Assembly (NCBI GenBank): GCA_028554755.1 | Contig: JAPTOF010000024.1 | Location: 1,364,001 to 1,428,000 of the forward strand | From: Cordia subcordata | Lineage: Eukaryota > Streptophyta > Magnoliopsida > Boraginales > Cordiaceae | DNA length: 64,000 bases | Reading direction: 5' to 3' | Shown here: piece after piece, positions 1-10,306 of the stretch | Layout: each line of letters starts with the position of its first letter | Numbering within the stretch: position 1 is the stretch's first letter | Notes under the pieces: model-generated | Databases searched by the model: none | What the model saw: only the letters and a program-made list of their open reading frames with translations | What the model was told of the DNA's origin: nothing | Made by a program: the position numbers and the translations under genes

Positions 1-179
1 AGAAGTGACAACATCTCTTCAACTAGGAAAGCCCGTAACGGGGTATAACTGCTTTTCATGCTAAGATTCTCTCTCTCCTCTCTGATCTTTCATCTTGAAG
101 CTCTGTTAAGGGGGGTTTCGAACCCTAACCTCCGTAGGAGCTTTCCCTATTTCCTCTTTCCCAGATCTTCCTTCTAACA
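1..179 (+). mobile_element. Chromovirus LTR, 3' part (cut by window start)
   Basis: This stretch is the reverse complement of the LTR that follows it (183-607) and of the LTR copy at 2721-3115. Shared landmarks are the purine/pyrimidine-rich CTCTCTCTCC block, a GGGTTTCGAACCC-like stretch and the end TTCTAACA. It ends in ..ACA at 179, as expected for a TG..CA LTR. It stands tail-to-tail with the next LTR, with only AGG between them, so it is either a second element or an inverted copy. Its 5' part lies outside the window. Confidence 0.7.
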
Positions 180-182
180 AGG

Positions 183-607
183 TATTAGAGGAAATGGGGA
201 AAGCTCTTAAGGATGCTAGGGTTCAAAAACCCCTTGAATAGAGCTTGAAGTTGAAAGATTAGAGAGGAAAGAGAGAGAGAGAGAGAGAGAGAATTTTAGG
301 GTAAAGAGTAGTTATACCCTATTACGAGCATTCCCAGTTAAAGAGATATTCTCACTCCTAAGAGGTCGAAGAGTGAAGAACCTCTGAATAGAGCAAGAAT
401 GAAAGCGAGATAATAATAACAGAGAGACAGTTAGAACAGTGAAAGAGTTTAGAATTTAATATTTCATTCTTGGTTGATTTCCATTACAAAGCTTATTCCT
501 ACTTATACACGACTAAAGATGAGTTGAGTTAGTTAACTCAACTAATTCCCCTAACAACTTGAAATGCTATATTTGTATTTCTCTATTTACTTATTACACA
601 CGTGACA
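183..607 (-). mobile_element. 3' LTR of minus-strand chromovirus
   Basis: The block is repeated at 2721-3115 plus 40793-40850, in the same orientation. On the minus strand it starts TGTCACG and ends CTCTAATA, so the terminal CA has decayed to TA. A (GA)11 run lies at 271-292. On the minus strand, the internal sequence next to its start contains a CCTTGAGGACAAGG motif, which is common just before the polypurine tract of plant Ty3 chromoviruses. The gag fragment and primer site at the other end of the internal region fix the orientation. Confidence 0.75.
271..292. repeat. (GA)11 microsatellite in chromovirus LTR
   Basis: An uninterrupted GA dinucleotide run. The sister LTR near 2820-2840 has only a short, interrupted version (GAGAGAGAATGAGAGAG), so the run expanded after the two LTRs separated. 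Confidence 0.9.
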
Positions 608-1249
608 ATAACTCTTTCCATAAAGATCCTTGTCCTCAAGGATCAAGCTAAGCGAGTTAGAACCATGTTGTAAGACACGAATTGTTGCTTTATGATGCCT
701 TCACAATAGCCAAAGAGAAGGCTTCTTCAGTGTCTTGAAAACTAGCCCCTCTCATCAAAAGCAAAAGGATACCTCTCCTCTATAAAGTCAAACTTGGAAG
801 CTCCTAGAACCTTTCAAAAGCAACAAGCTGCTTGTAAATACGAAAAAACGATGCTTCAGTTTGGGCATTCCTAAGTGCACTATAGGCTATGAGATAAACC
901 TAAATGACAACCACCAATGTGATGATAAAAGATGATGTTAGCTTTCTCCATTCCTTTCTCAAGTTTCATAGGATCAGCCTTTTAAGAATGGCTATGGTAG
1001 GTTAATCCACATGGTTCTGTTCATATATTGGTATCCATAAATGTCAAAATCTACTGAAATATAGTGAAAGAGACAAGAGAATTCATCATCATACCTTAAG
1101 ACATCAAAAGTTGCAACCAAATGAGTGAATAATCCATTACTTACTGTAAAAAGAACACTCCCCACTAAGCTAATACCCCTTCAAACATCAAATACTGTAT
1201 ACAAGCCAAATGAAAGAGCTATTTTTAGAGATGCAGCAAACCTATAAGT

Positions 1250-1750
1250 CTAGAGAAGACTCAAAACCATCCTATAACAAATTTCAACAACATATACACT
1301 ATCACATCCTCGAACATACAACCATTCATCAACCTTACTAATCCTTTTATCAAACGTATTCAATATGTGATATCTAGATTGGATAACTGTAATTTTCACC
1401 AAATGTTTAACTTTGGGGTATAGCTTCACAAGATTCTTGAAGACACAATCATGAGGCTCTGTAGCAAATTCCATTAATGTTAGGCAATTCAGAAGTAGCA
1501 CTAACCTTTCAAGCAATACCCTGGAAACATTGATCAACAAGTTCCAAGATATTTGATCTCTATGAGGAATTGTATTAAGCACCTTAAAGGCATTAGTAAT
1601 TTCTCCATATTTTCTACATAGATGGAGAACTTTGTTGGCTACTATGCAAGAAGTTTAACCAAAACCAATTTTCATCATGGAAATATGAAGCTCATTACAA
1701 AGTTTTAGATCCTACAAGACTAGGATGACTGGCAGTTGTTCTTGGAATTG
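1250..1750 (-). pseudogene. Decayed PPR (pentatricopeptide repeat) gene fragment
   Basis: PPR proteins are plant organelle RNA-binding proteins built from 35-residue helical repeats. Read on the minus strand, one frame gives CNELHISMMKIGFG, a stop, TSCIVANKVLHLCRKYGEI, then TNAFKVLNTIPHRDQISW and NLLIN. This matches the PLS-type PPR pattern of a gkelH..iklGf segment, then vaN.li.mY.kcGei..A.kvFd, then ipkrDqiSWN.lI. The open stretch 1250-1582 continues the frame with decreasing similarity. Stops interrupt the frame, for example a TAG before the CNELH segment. It lies between chromovirus gag and the 3' LTR in the same orientation as the element, which suggests a captured host-gene piece. It is not functional. 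Confidence 0.6.
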
Positions 1751-2199
1751 TATGCACCTCATGTCTTTTTGATTCAATGTTTCCCTAAGAAAAAGTTCAA
1801 CAGATTGAAAACCATGTAAGTGTAAATCCTTGTCTTTGTCACTGGGATCTCGATATTTAAAAACTAGCGAGGTATTTGAAAGCTCAATCCTTGAAGAATG
1901 AGTGTTAAATTTGATAAAATTGGCCTAGGTTGTTCTTGTTGTTGAAATTCTGCATTAATTGGATTCTATCCTTTCGTAATAACCAAGATTGCAATAGTGC
2001 ATTGAATTTATGCAAGTAATCTTAGACTATAGGATGAGGACAATAGATCTTCATGCACTGGATTTCCCGTAGTGACAAAGAGCCCTTCTTACTTTAAAGA
2101 GTCCTCTACATTAGACTCTTCAAGGACTAAAAACTCGCTTTGATCGCTTTCATCACAGATTCCTCAATTTGTCTATTGGATCCTTATCCATAAAGTCCC

Positions 2200-2487
2200 T
2201 TAAATCTTTAATGTAGAGCTCAAACATACTCTTCCCAACTTGGAATTTCTCGAGTAAACCTTGATTTCATATAAATCTTGTGCCATTATAAAGCTCTTCC
2301 TACAAAATGCATAGCTGCCAACCTCACTTTGGCATTGTCTAGGGTTTTTTTCCAAGTCGAAAAATTGTTCACACTTATAAACCCATCCTCTCAAGTCTTC
2401 GCCACTAAATTTAAGAAAATCAATTCGCAAGGAAAGTAGGGATTTGATATTAATGAACACTATGCATGTGACCTCCATTATTTCCAT
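2200..2487 (-). pseudogene. Chromovirus gag fragment (Tekay/Del-type)
   Basis: The translation contains RIDFLKFSGEDLRGWVYKCEQFFDLEKN. This is the hallmark of plant Ty3 chromovirus capsid proteins, usually written as R.d.P.F.GedP.gWi.k.eqFF. About 95 residues remain of a gag that normally exceeds 300. The downstream capsid part, zinc knuckle and all of pol are missing. The next residues (QCQSEVGSYAFCRKSFIMAQ) still resemble the following capsid helix region, where intact members have KV..A...L.G.A..W. It lies about 230 bases after the primer site, as expected for gag. Confidence 0.85.
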
Positions 2488-2708
2488 GATTAGCTTTATG
2501 TGCCTTATTTAGTTCTTGATCTTAAGGTCGTGTAGCCATGGTCATGGTGGCCAATAGCTGTCAAATCTTGTTTAATGCACATTTTTGACAATCAGTGATT
2601 GCCCTCATTTGTTCTCTCAATGTGTCAACGTCTCGCCAGAGGACATTTAAGCTTGCATTATGAGCTATGAAAGTCTGCCGAGTACTTTTGAATTCCTAAG
2701 GATCCTTA

Positions 2709-2720
2709 AATTTGATACCC
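2709..2720 (-). other. Primer binding site of chromovirus (tRNA-iMet type, decayed)
   Basis: The minus strand reads GGGTATCAAATT directly after the LTR end CTAATA. The canonical plant initiator-Met primer site is TGGTATCAGAGC, and eight of twelve positions agree. It places the 5' LTR at 2721 and upward. Confidence 0.6.
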
Positions 2721-3115
2721 TATTAGAGGGAAGATCTGGGAAAGAGGAAATGGGAAAAGCTTCTAAGGAGGTTAGGGTTCTAAAACGCCTTGAACAGAGC
2801 TTAAAGGTGAAAGATCAGAAAGGAGAGAGAATGAGAGAGATAATTTTAGTGTAACGAGCAGTTATTCCCTGTTATAAGCTTCCCCAATTGAGAAGATGTC
2901 CTCACTCCTAAGAGGTTTAAGAGAGAAAAACCCATGAACAAAGCAAGAATGGAAAACGAGAGAATATTAAGTGCGGAGAGTTAGAATGGAGAGAAAGAGT
3001 TGAGAATTCAATATTTCATTTCGTGGTTGATTTCCGTTACAAGGCTTATTCTTACTTATATACAACTAAAGATGAGTTGAGTTAGTTAGTAAACTAAATA
3101 AACTAATTCCCTTAA
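2721..3115 (-). mobile_element. 5' LTR of chromovirus, inner part (split by element E)
   Basis: It matches the LTR at 183-607 through the purine-rich block, the GTTGATTTCC..TTACAA segment and the GATGAGTTGAGTTAGTTA segment. It stops at CTAATTCCCTTAA, where element E begins with TGATG, and resumes at 40793 with CCTAACAACTTGAAATGC. That is exactly the order seen uninterrupted at 550-575. The 5-base CTTAA (3111-3115) and CCTAA (40793-40797) are the target duplication of E, differing by one C-to-T. Confidence 0.85.
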
Positions 3116-4913
3116 TGATGTGTTGTGTGTGTTTGCATCACCATTTATCTATGTTTAAGTGGTGTTTTGAGCTTTAAGAGATGCATTAGTATAGTACATA
3201 TGCTAGAGATAGGATTAAGCGTACGCAAATGTACATAGTTGAGTTTAAAGATAAGCGCTACACTAATGCATGCTTGTTTCCCGTGTTTGGTCAAGTTAGG
3301 TCAAATCTCAAGGCTTAAATGGTGATGAATTGATGTTGGAGTCAAGCTCAAGGAATCCAGGATGTAGGAGAAGCTTAAAAGGAGCTTTTAGAGGCAATTG
3401 AGCAAAGAAATGAGCAACCGGGGCGAAACGGATACAACCAAGAAATATTAGCCTAGGCTCTGACCTGGCCGGTCGACCCCCTTCCAAGGCCAATCGATCG
3501 GCCTGATTGACCGGCCAAAATAGAGAGTAAGGCCCTTAGGCCAAATGACCTAAGTGCTAGACCGGAGGATCGGCCAAGGCCCTCAGCTAGACGTGTATTT
3601 TGCACTATTTAAACTCTTTTTCAACCTATTTTGGATATCTTTGAACCCCTTTTCACCTCACCCACTTCTCATACACTAAACCCTACCTCCAACCACCTTA
3701 CATACACACAATTACACACTTCTTACCTAGATTTAAGCTTATTTGGAGGGTTTCAAACACTTGGATTGGAGTTTGCTCGAGGAATTTGTACATGAGTTGC
3801 TAAAATGACAGGGGAGTTTCCTATTCTCTCTTTCATCCTATTTCATATTATGTTTGAGTAGACTTGTTTAGGGTGACGAAACTTGTGTAATGGGTTGATT
3901 ATACACTTTTTTGTTATGAGATTCGATGGCTTAATATCTACATATGCTATGTTTTTCTTGTTTCAATGGCTATTGTTCAATACATGTCTAGGTGTTTGAT
4001 AATATGCCTATGAGAGTTCTATATGTATGAATAAAGTCTATTTGCCACTAAACACCTCTAACACATTCTATAATCATGTCTAAGTGTTTGTGTGTGGATT
4101 TTATGAAGTGGGTAATGCTTATATTCATATCTATATGTACATTTGCATGCCTAGTAGTGAATATGATCTCAATATTGCATACATGTTGGCTCCCAATTGC
4201 TTTTAATGGTGTAATACAAGCATGACAACATTTGGTAGTCGAATAGGTTCCTTTATTCGTAAACTCCTTGGCTTAGAACATGTATGAATGCGCTAATAGG
4301 TCAAATCCTGCTATGGTGAACCTAGAGTGACGATACGTAATTTAGGGCTAGCCTAGGTCGAGTCTTCTTTGGCTTTAAACCCAACCAATAGGTTTTTGGA
4401 TAAGTTTAAAACACCCTAGCGATACTAGGTCTTGGCTTTGAACCGAATCAATAGTTTCGGTGTGAGTGTAGGTTCATTCTAGGTCATCAAGGAACTAATT
4501 AGTCACTCTTAAGGCCCTAGGTCAAAGACCATGCCTTGGCTCTAGGAGGCGTTGCTTCGGGACAAACCTGCATCAAGTCTTAGGGAGAAATTAGGGCACT
4601 AATTAGCTAGTTAGTTAAGAGCAACTAATAATTAAGCCATCCCTTGTAATCACATAGAATTTGAGTTTAGAATTACCCATTTGCAAGCAAAAGTCACCCT
4701 AACCCATTCCATTTGTTAGTTTCCTCTAAGTAGTTTGTTTCCCCACTTTCCATTCTCATAGTGTAGTTTTATTTCCTTTAGCTAGAGCTCTCGTAAATCC
4801 AAAAACCCCAAAAATGGTTAGTTGAGGTTTTCTTTTGGGCACTTTCTATGACACACATATATAGACTCTATTCCATAAAATATCCTTCTCGTAATTCGAC
4901 AACCATTCTTACA
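3116..4913 (+). mobile_element. 5' LTR of E, first part
   Basis: It starts TGATGTGTTGTGTGTG after CTTAA. It carries a GGTCGACC-type motif cluster (3470-3580), a TATA-like CTATTTAAAC near 3605 and two TTGGCT..CCAA hairpin relics near 4370 and 4435. It ends at TTACA (4909-4913), where the minus-strand element D begins. The remaining LTR end is at 23437-23501 and finishes GAGAGACATCA. Confidence 0.88.
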
Positions 4914-4958
4914 TGTTGCGTCTCTTGAGTGCAAGCTCTAAAGACCCGCAAGTGCATG
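4914..4958 (-). mobile_element. 3' LTR of D, terminal 45 bases
   Basis: On the plus strand it reads TGTTGCGTCTCTTGAGTGC and then CTCTAAAGACCCGC. This is the reverse complement of the LTR end common to these families (GCGGGTCTTTAGAGCTTGC..CATCA). It is cut at 4958 by TGATGTG of element F. Confidence 0.75.
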
Positions 4959-6994
4959 TGATGTGTTTGTTTTGTGTGTTTATATATTGCAAGTATATAC
5001 TTATTTTGAGGTGTTTTGGGCTTCATTTGGTGCATTAGTTTAACATTTAGGTCATACTTTTGCATATTAGAGTTTACATGTTCATAGTTGAAGTTAAGAC
5101 TTAAATGCTACACTAATGCGCATTTATTTCTCGTTTTAGGTGTGATTTGGAGAGATCATTAGAGCTTAATTGAGGGTTCTTGGTGTGTAGAACTATGCCA
5201 AGGGTGTTTTAGACATAAAGGAATGAAGAAAAGTGCATTTGGAAGTGGTCAGGCAAAAGAAGGAGCGACCGAGGCGGAACCGAGCGTAATGTGAGTCAAA
5301 TTCAGAGCTTGCAACCTAAAAAGGACATGGAAAAATTTTGGACATATTTTAGGGTGCAAATGATGGCTTGGGAGATCCCCCATAATGATACAAAGCCATG
5401 AAAAAAATGGTGCGCGAATCGGAGCCAAAATGAGCAAGATATGGACATTTTACGGTCAAGACCGGTCGACCTCCTATCAAGGCCGGTCGACTGGCTGAGG
5501 TCGACCGGCCGGATCAGAATCTGGGCCAATTTTAGCCGGACGACTTAGTCCCAAAGCCGGACGACCGGTTCGGCCCCCGACTGGATGCGCTGAAAGCTCT
5601 ATTTAAGCCACTTTTTAGCCCTTTTTGAAGGAAGAGAATACCCAAATCAAACACCTATTTCCCTCAACCCAAAATCCACCTAAAACCACCTCTTACACAC
5701 TAAACCACACATATATAAACCTAGATCCAAGCTTGTAATTAGGGTTTTAACACTTGTAATTACAAGATCAAGACAAGGATTTGAAGAGCAAAGCTAAGCA
5801 TGAAAGAGAGGTTCATCTTTCTCCTTTTGTACTTAGTTTTCTATATATTAGAATAGATCTTTTATGGGTGATTAAGGCTTGTATTATGGGTTGATTGAGT
5901 ACTACTTTTCTATGAGATTTTGATGGTTTAATATATATGTTTGCTCTTAATGCTTCAATGGCTACTTACATACATGTCTATGTGTTTGTTGATATTCCTA
6001 AGTGAAAGAACATATATTTATAGGCTTGATTGCTATTTAACACTTTTAAATCATTATATGAGCATGTCTAGGTGTTTATGTAGTGATTCCGTGAAGTGGG
6101 CCTTGTAACTATGCATGTCTATATGTGTTTTTACATACTTTAATAGCAATTTTAGCTTCTATGACATACATGTTGGATTCTAATTCGTAAATTGGTATGA
6201 CCTAAATATGTCTAAAGTATTTAGGACTAGAATATGCCTTACATTCATTTGTAACATGCTCGAGAACATGTATGATGTGCTTTATTATTAAATCCTGCTT
6301 ACGTGATGCTATGATTGGTGGTGCTTCACTAGTAATTAGACCTAGTTTAGTCTTCTTTGGCTTTAAACCCAGCCAATAGGTGTCGAGCTAGCTTAATTGA
6401 CCTTAGGAAGCCTAGTTCTTGGCTTTAAACCTAGCCAATGAGTTAGAACCTAGGGTAAGACCAATTATCATAGCCTAGGAACGTAATTAGCTAATCCGTG
6501 CCCTAGTTCATAAGGACCACGTTATACTTATTGGTAGCTAGCACCTAGGGATAGACCTGCACCGAGTGTAAGGATTGTAGGAGAGGTTGATTAGATACAT
6601 AGGTTAGAGCACCCTTCTTAGAGAAAACCATCAAAGGTAGTCCCATGGCAAGGTTAGTACCCAAATCACCCATAGTTGAGCGGATTTCACCCATTGTCCT
6701 ATTTCTTGTGTTAATTCCCTTTTTACTTGCTTGTTTTCTCTTACCTTCATTTTATTTAGTTTGTTTAGAATAGTTTAATTTACTTTGAGCTCCCTTAACA
6801 TCTAAAATGACCAAAATGAATTCTTAGTTTAGCTTTTCTTCTTTCTAGTCTTCTAGGACACACATTTAGCTTTCATTCCCCATTTCCCACCTCCCTGAGG
6901 GATCGACCTTGCTTTTGCACATTAGACTACACGACCTATGCACTTGCAGGCTTTTAATTAAGGCTTAGTACTTAATTAGCGAAAAGAAGCATCA
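4959..6994 (+). mobile_element. 5' LTR of F
   Basis: It begins TGATGTGTTTG and ends GAAGCATCA, directly followed by AGTTTTTGGCGCC. It matches 12425-14332 closely over its length. It contains a GGTCGACC/CCGG array (5458-5580), a TATA-like CTATTTAAGCC near 5600, and two perfect TTGGCT/AGCCAA hairpins (6357-6376 and 6419-6438). Confidence 0.93.
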
Positions 6995-7000
6995 AGTTTT

Positions 7001-7017
7001 TGGCGCCGTTATCGGGA
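7001..7017 (+). other. Primer binding site of F (tRNA-Asp type)
   Basis: TGGCGCCGTTATCGGGA lies six bases after the LTR. Athila-type elements use TGGCGCCGTTGCCGGGGA, complementary to the 3' end of tRNA-Asp. The first ten bases are intact and the rest has small changes. Confidence 0.85.
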
Positions 7018-7279
7018 AGGCACGGTGGTTTGTTTGCTTTATTTGTGTCCTTTAGCTAGTTACTTGCTTTATTTTGCTTCTTTTGCTTAGTTTGCTTAGT
7101 AGTTGTTATCTTGTATTTACCTTTGTTTCCTAGTTTACTTGGTCATTGTTTTTGCTTGTTTTGAGTAGTTTACTTTCTTGTTTTTAGTAATTTAGGATTG
7201 TGTTTTGTTTGTTGTAGTTTTAGGATGTGTGAAGTTTTGGGGGTTGCAAGAAGTGGAAGGAGATTAGGTTTTACTTTGT

Positions 7280-9200
7280 ATGGTTGATAGGCATTCTCTT
7301 CGAAATCCTCTAGTTTCTTTACATCCTGAGCCTGAGAGAATTGTTCGTCACTTTAGGAATTTAGGAGATCTTTTAGGAGCAATGGCCGATCCTACTAATC
7401 CTCCTCTTAATCCTCCTCCCTTTCCTTCTATGCATCTCATTCCTCCGTACGAGCACCCATGTGCACAAGAGCCCCTTAGGCCAAACCTACCCATAGATGA
7501 TGAGCCCACGCTTAGGCAATTCTTCCTCCCCAATGCCTTCGAGCCTAACTTGGCTATCCATATTCCGGGGTTGGGGGAAGCTAATTTTGAGATTAAGCAT
7601 AGCATGTTGGCGATGCTTCCTTCCTTTTATGGGAGGAGCAGTGAGAGCCCCTTGGACCACATCAGAGACTTTGTAGAAATAAGTTCCACTCTTCACTTTC
7701 CCAACGTGTCTCAAGAAATCATTCGCCTTAAGTTGTTCCCATTTTCCCTTAAGGATAAGGCTAGGTCATGGTATCATTCTTTACCTAGTGGCTGCATTAC
7801 ATCTTGGGATGAGCTTCAATCTAGGTTTTATCAAAAGTTCTTTCCCATAGCTAAGACTGCCGACCTTAATGCTTCCATTATGACCTTCTCCCAACATGAC
7901 TTAAAGACTTTCCATGAGGCTTGGGAGAGGTTCAATGAACTTCTTAGGTAATGTTCACACCATGGGTATAGCATTTATGACCTTCTTCAATATTTCTTTA
8001 GAAGATTGAATTAGCAAAATAGAATGATAGTGAATGCCGCATCTGGTGGTGGATTCTATAATTTGAGACCGCGTGAATCTTGGGATAAAATGGATTTGTT
8101 GGCTGAGAACTCTTTTCAAAACACTGCTATGGATAGGTCTAGTAGGGGAACTAATAGAAAAGGTGTTCATGAGGTAGAAATTTCTTCCGATTTGCCTGCT
8201 GAGGTTAGAGCGTGGACACGTAAACTAGATCAATTCATCACTTTGAGCCTCTTTTCACAAGGTCATAGGACAAGTCTTATAGGTTCATCCTCCATCCCAT
8301 CAGTGGTTGAAGTATGTGTATTGTGTTCTGAGTCTACACACGAGACCGTAGCTTGCCCCCTAGCACCGTAGTTTCTCGAGTTTATTCGAGAGCGAGTCTA
8401 TGCCACACAGGGGTACTCACGAGAGTACAATCCTTACTCGAACACATATAATCTGAGTTGGAAGGACAACCCAAAATCTTTATGGCGTCAAGGTCAGTTT
8501 GAGCCTTCCCATCCCCAGTCCCAGGCCTCATTCCAGTAGAGACCTCATCTTGCTAAACCTCCAAGGTTTCATTTTGAGAACTAGGCTAGACTTCCTAGTG
8601 TTCCTCAGCCTCAGGCACTCCCTATACCGCCTATTCTTGCCCTTCCCGCACAGTCCACACCCGTTCCACAGTCTTTTCACGATGAGAGGGTAGACCTTTT
8701 GATGCACATTATTCAACAACATCAACAACAAATGGCTAGGATGAAGGCACAATTAGAGCAGCTTGCCAGCTAAATAAGCACTAGAGACCCTGGGAAATTG
8801 CCTTCCCAGCTAGAGGTTAACCCTAGAGTGCAGTCCTATTCTTTCTCTGACCCCACTTATCCCTATCTAGCTCAAGCTAAGGTTGTTACCACTCTTAGGA
8901 GTTGTAGGATAATGGACAATGAGATAGGAGTTGAATATGCAGAGCCAGCACCTTGTAGTCTTTTTGAGTCTAAAGAACCTAGCCATAGCCCTATTGAGAG
9001 AGATCATAGAGAGAGTTCTATCGAGGGAGTTGAGCCTATTAGAGACCATGGAGAGAGTACTTCCTACCCATATCAGGAAGGAAAAGAGCCTATTGTTGAT
9101 TCACATGAGTCTAGGGGTATTGAGCCTAGAGTTTCGTATCCTTCTGCCTTAAAAAGTCTTCACCTAATAAGGATACTAGGTTTCTCAGAGTCTTAGAGCA
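7280..9200 (+). pseudogene. F gag (Athila type), interrupted by stops
   Basis: Gag forms the capsid of the virus-like particle. One frame (7280 onward) runs to about 9196 with internal stops. It begins MVDRHSLRNPLVSLHPEPER, then a proline-rich N-terminus, then the retrotransposon gag core (FEIKHSMLAMLPSFYGR, LFPFSLKDKARSWYHSLPSG, FSQHDLKTFHEAWERF). A zinc knuckle CVLCSESTHETVAC (C-x2-C-x4-H-x4-C, about 8315-8355) follows. The tail is Gln- and Glu-rich. Stops at about 7949, 8369, 8537 and 8771 fall mainly where D or G have Gln. A frameshift near 9190 leads into the protease frame. Open segments are 7280-7951, 8024-8371 and 8798-9196. Confidence 0.88.
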
Positions 9201-9228
9201 TCTCAAAGACCTAAAGGTCAATCTTCCT

Positions 9229-9960
9229 TTGATAGATGCAGTCCGTTCTATCCCTTCCTACTCTAAGTTTTTCAAAGACCTCTGTGCAAGGAAGCGTAGG
9301 ACGTCAACCTTGCCAAAGAAGATGAAGCTCACAGAGAAGGTGAGTAGCATTTGTACCTTAGGCTTTCCGGCCAAGATAAGTGACCCCGAAGCTTTCACTA
9401 TTCCTTGTAAGATTTGAGAGACCCAGATTAATCACACCTTGCTAGATTTAGGATCCAGTGTGAACCTCATTCCCTACTCAGTCTACCAGTAGTTAGGTGT
9501 AGAAAACTTGTCCCCCACATATGTTACCCTTTAACTAGCTGATCGATCTGAGAGGAGACATAGGGGAGTAGTAGAAGATGTGCTAGTTTAAGTAGGAGAG
9601 TTTGTGTACCCCGTAGATTTCATAGTGCTTGATATGGATATGGGTCGTGACTCTAGGTATTCCACTCCCGTTCTTTTAGGTCACCCCTTCCTTGCTACTG
9701 CGGATGCTGTCATTCATTGTAGGTCGGGGCTATTAGAAATGAAATTTGGGAATTTGAGGTCTTCCATGAAAGTGGCAGAGATAGTGAACAAGGTTAGTAT
9801 AGGTGGAGAAGATGATGAGGAAGATTGCTTTATGGTCAAGGTAATAGACCCATTTGTTAAGGGCAATGTTGAGGAGTCCATGATCGAGAATGATGAATTG
9901 AGAAAGCTTAAGGCATCTTACCTAACCTTGATCGAGAGACCTTTGTGCAGGAAAGTATAG
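9229..9960 (+). pseudogene. F protease region (Athila type)
   Basis: This aspartic protease would cut Gag and Pol. The frame starts within IDAVRSIPSYSKFFKDLCAR, continues through FTIPCKI, then TLLDLGSSVNLIPYSVYQ with the catalytic Asp at 9445-9447 (DLGSS replaces the usual D-S/T-G), then VDFIVLDMDMG, LLGHPFLATADAVI and FGNLRSSMKV. Five in-frame stops occur between 9415 and 9592. Most fall at positions that are Gln or Arg in D and G (for example VYQ-stop-LG and VLV-stop-VGEF). The last 118 codons (9604-9957) are open. Confidence 0.85.
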
Positions 9961-10295
9961 CCCCTATTTTTAGGGATGATGATTCTAGGCTTAATGAGTT
10001 CGTTGAGGTTAATTTTTTTGATCTTGATATGAGAGGCGTGGACCATTATGATTGCATGCATAGGATTAATCTTGAAGGAGGAGATGAAAATAGAGGTTTT
10101 AAGGTGTATGTGATGGAATCTTGTATTAATGAATGTAGTTGTGAGAAGATGTCTGCTAGCGATGAATTTATTGAAGCATTTGATGAGATATTAGCTAGAG
10201 TGGATTTAGAGACACCCATTAAGGAGAGCATCATGCCTATCTTTGATTCTAGGCCGATGGGTCCATTAGAGTTGTATGTTTCGATGTTGGAGTAA
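9945..10295 (+). CDS. F linker ORF, first part (acidic, unknown)
   Basis: A 116-residue open frame that overlaps the end of the protease frame by 16 bases. It is rich in Asp and Glu (for example DDDSRLNEFVEVNFFDLDMR) and has a Cys cluster CINECSCEK. The motif ESIAPIFRDD is echoed later as ESIMPIFDSR, so it may contain an internal repeat. I recognise no enzyme domain. The matching region of D and G is a protease-RT linker of only about 110 residues without these motifs. It could be the start of a longer frameshifted reading frame continuing at 10307. Confidence 0.5.
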   Translation: MQESIAPIFRDDDSRLNEFVEVNFFDLDMRGVDHYDCMHRINLEGGDENRGFKVYVMESCINECSCEKMSASDEFIEAFDEILARVDLETPIKESIMPIFDSRPMGPLELYVSMLE

Positions 10296-10306
10296 ATGAT
10301 AAATAC

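Larger units (their letters stand above)
608..2720 (-). mobile_element. Internal region of chromovirus remnant
   Basis: The region lies between the two minus-strand chromovirus LTRs. It is only 2.1 kb, against roughly 4-5 kb in a complete element. It holds a primer site at its right end, a gag fragment (2200-2487) and a decayed PPR-gene fragment (about 1250-1750). I find no protease, RT, RNase H or integrase motif. Sequence at 608-1249 and 1800-2199 has no recognisable coding content and may be more decayed PPR or gag sequence. The element could not have moved without enzymes from a relative. Confidence 0.7.
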
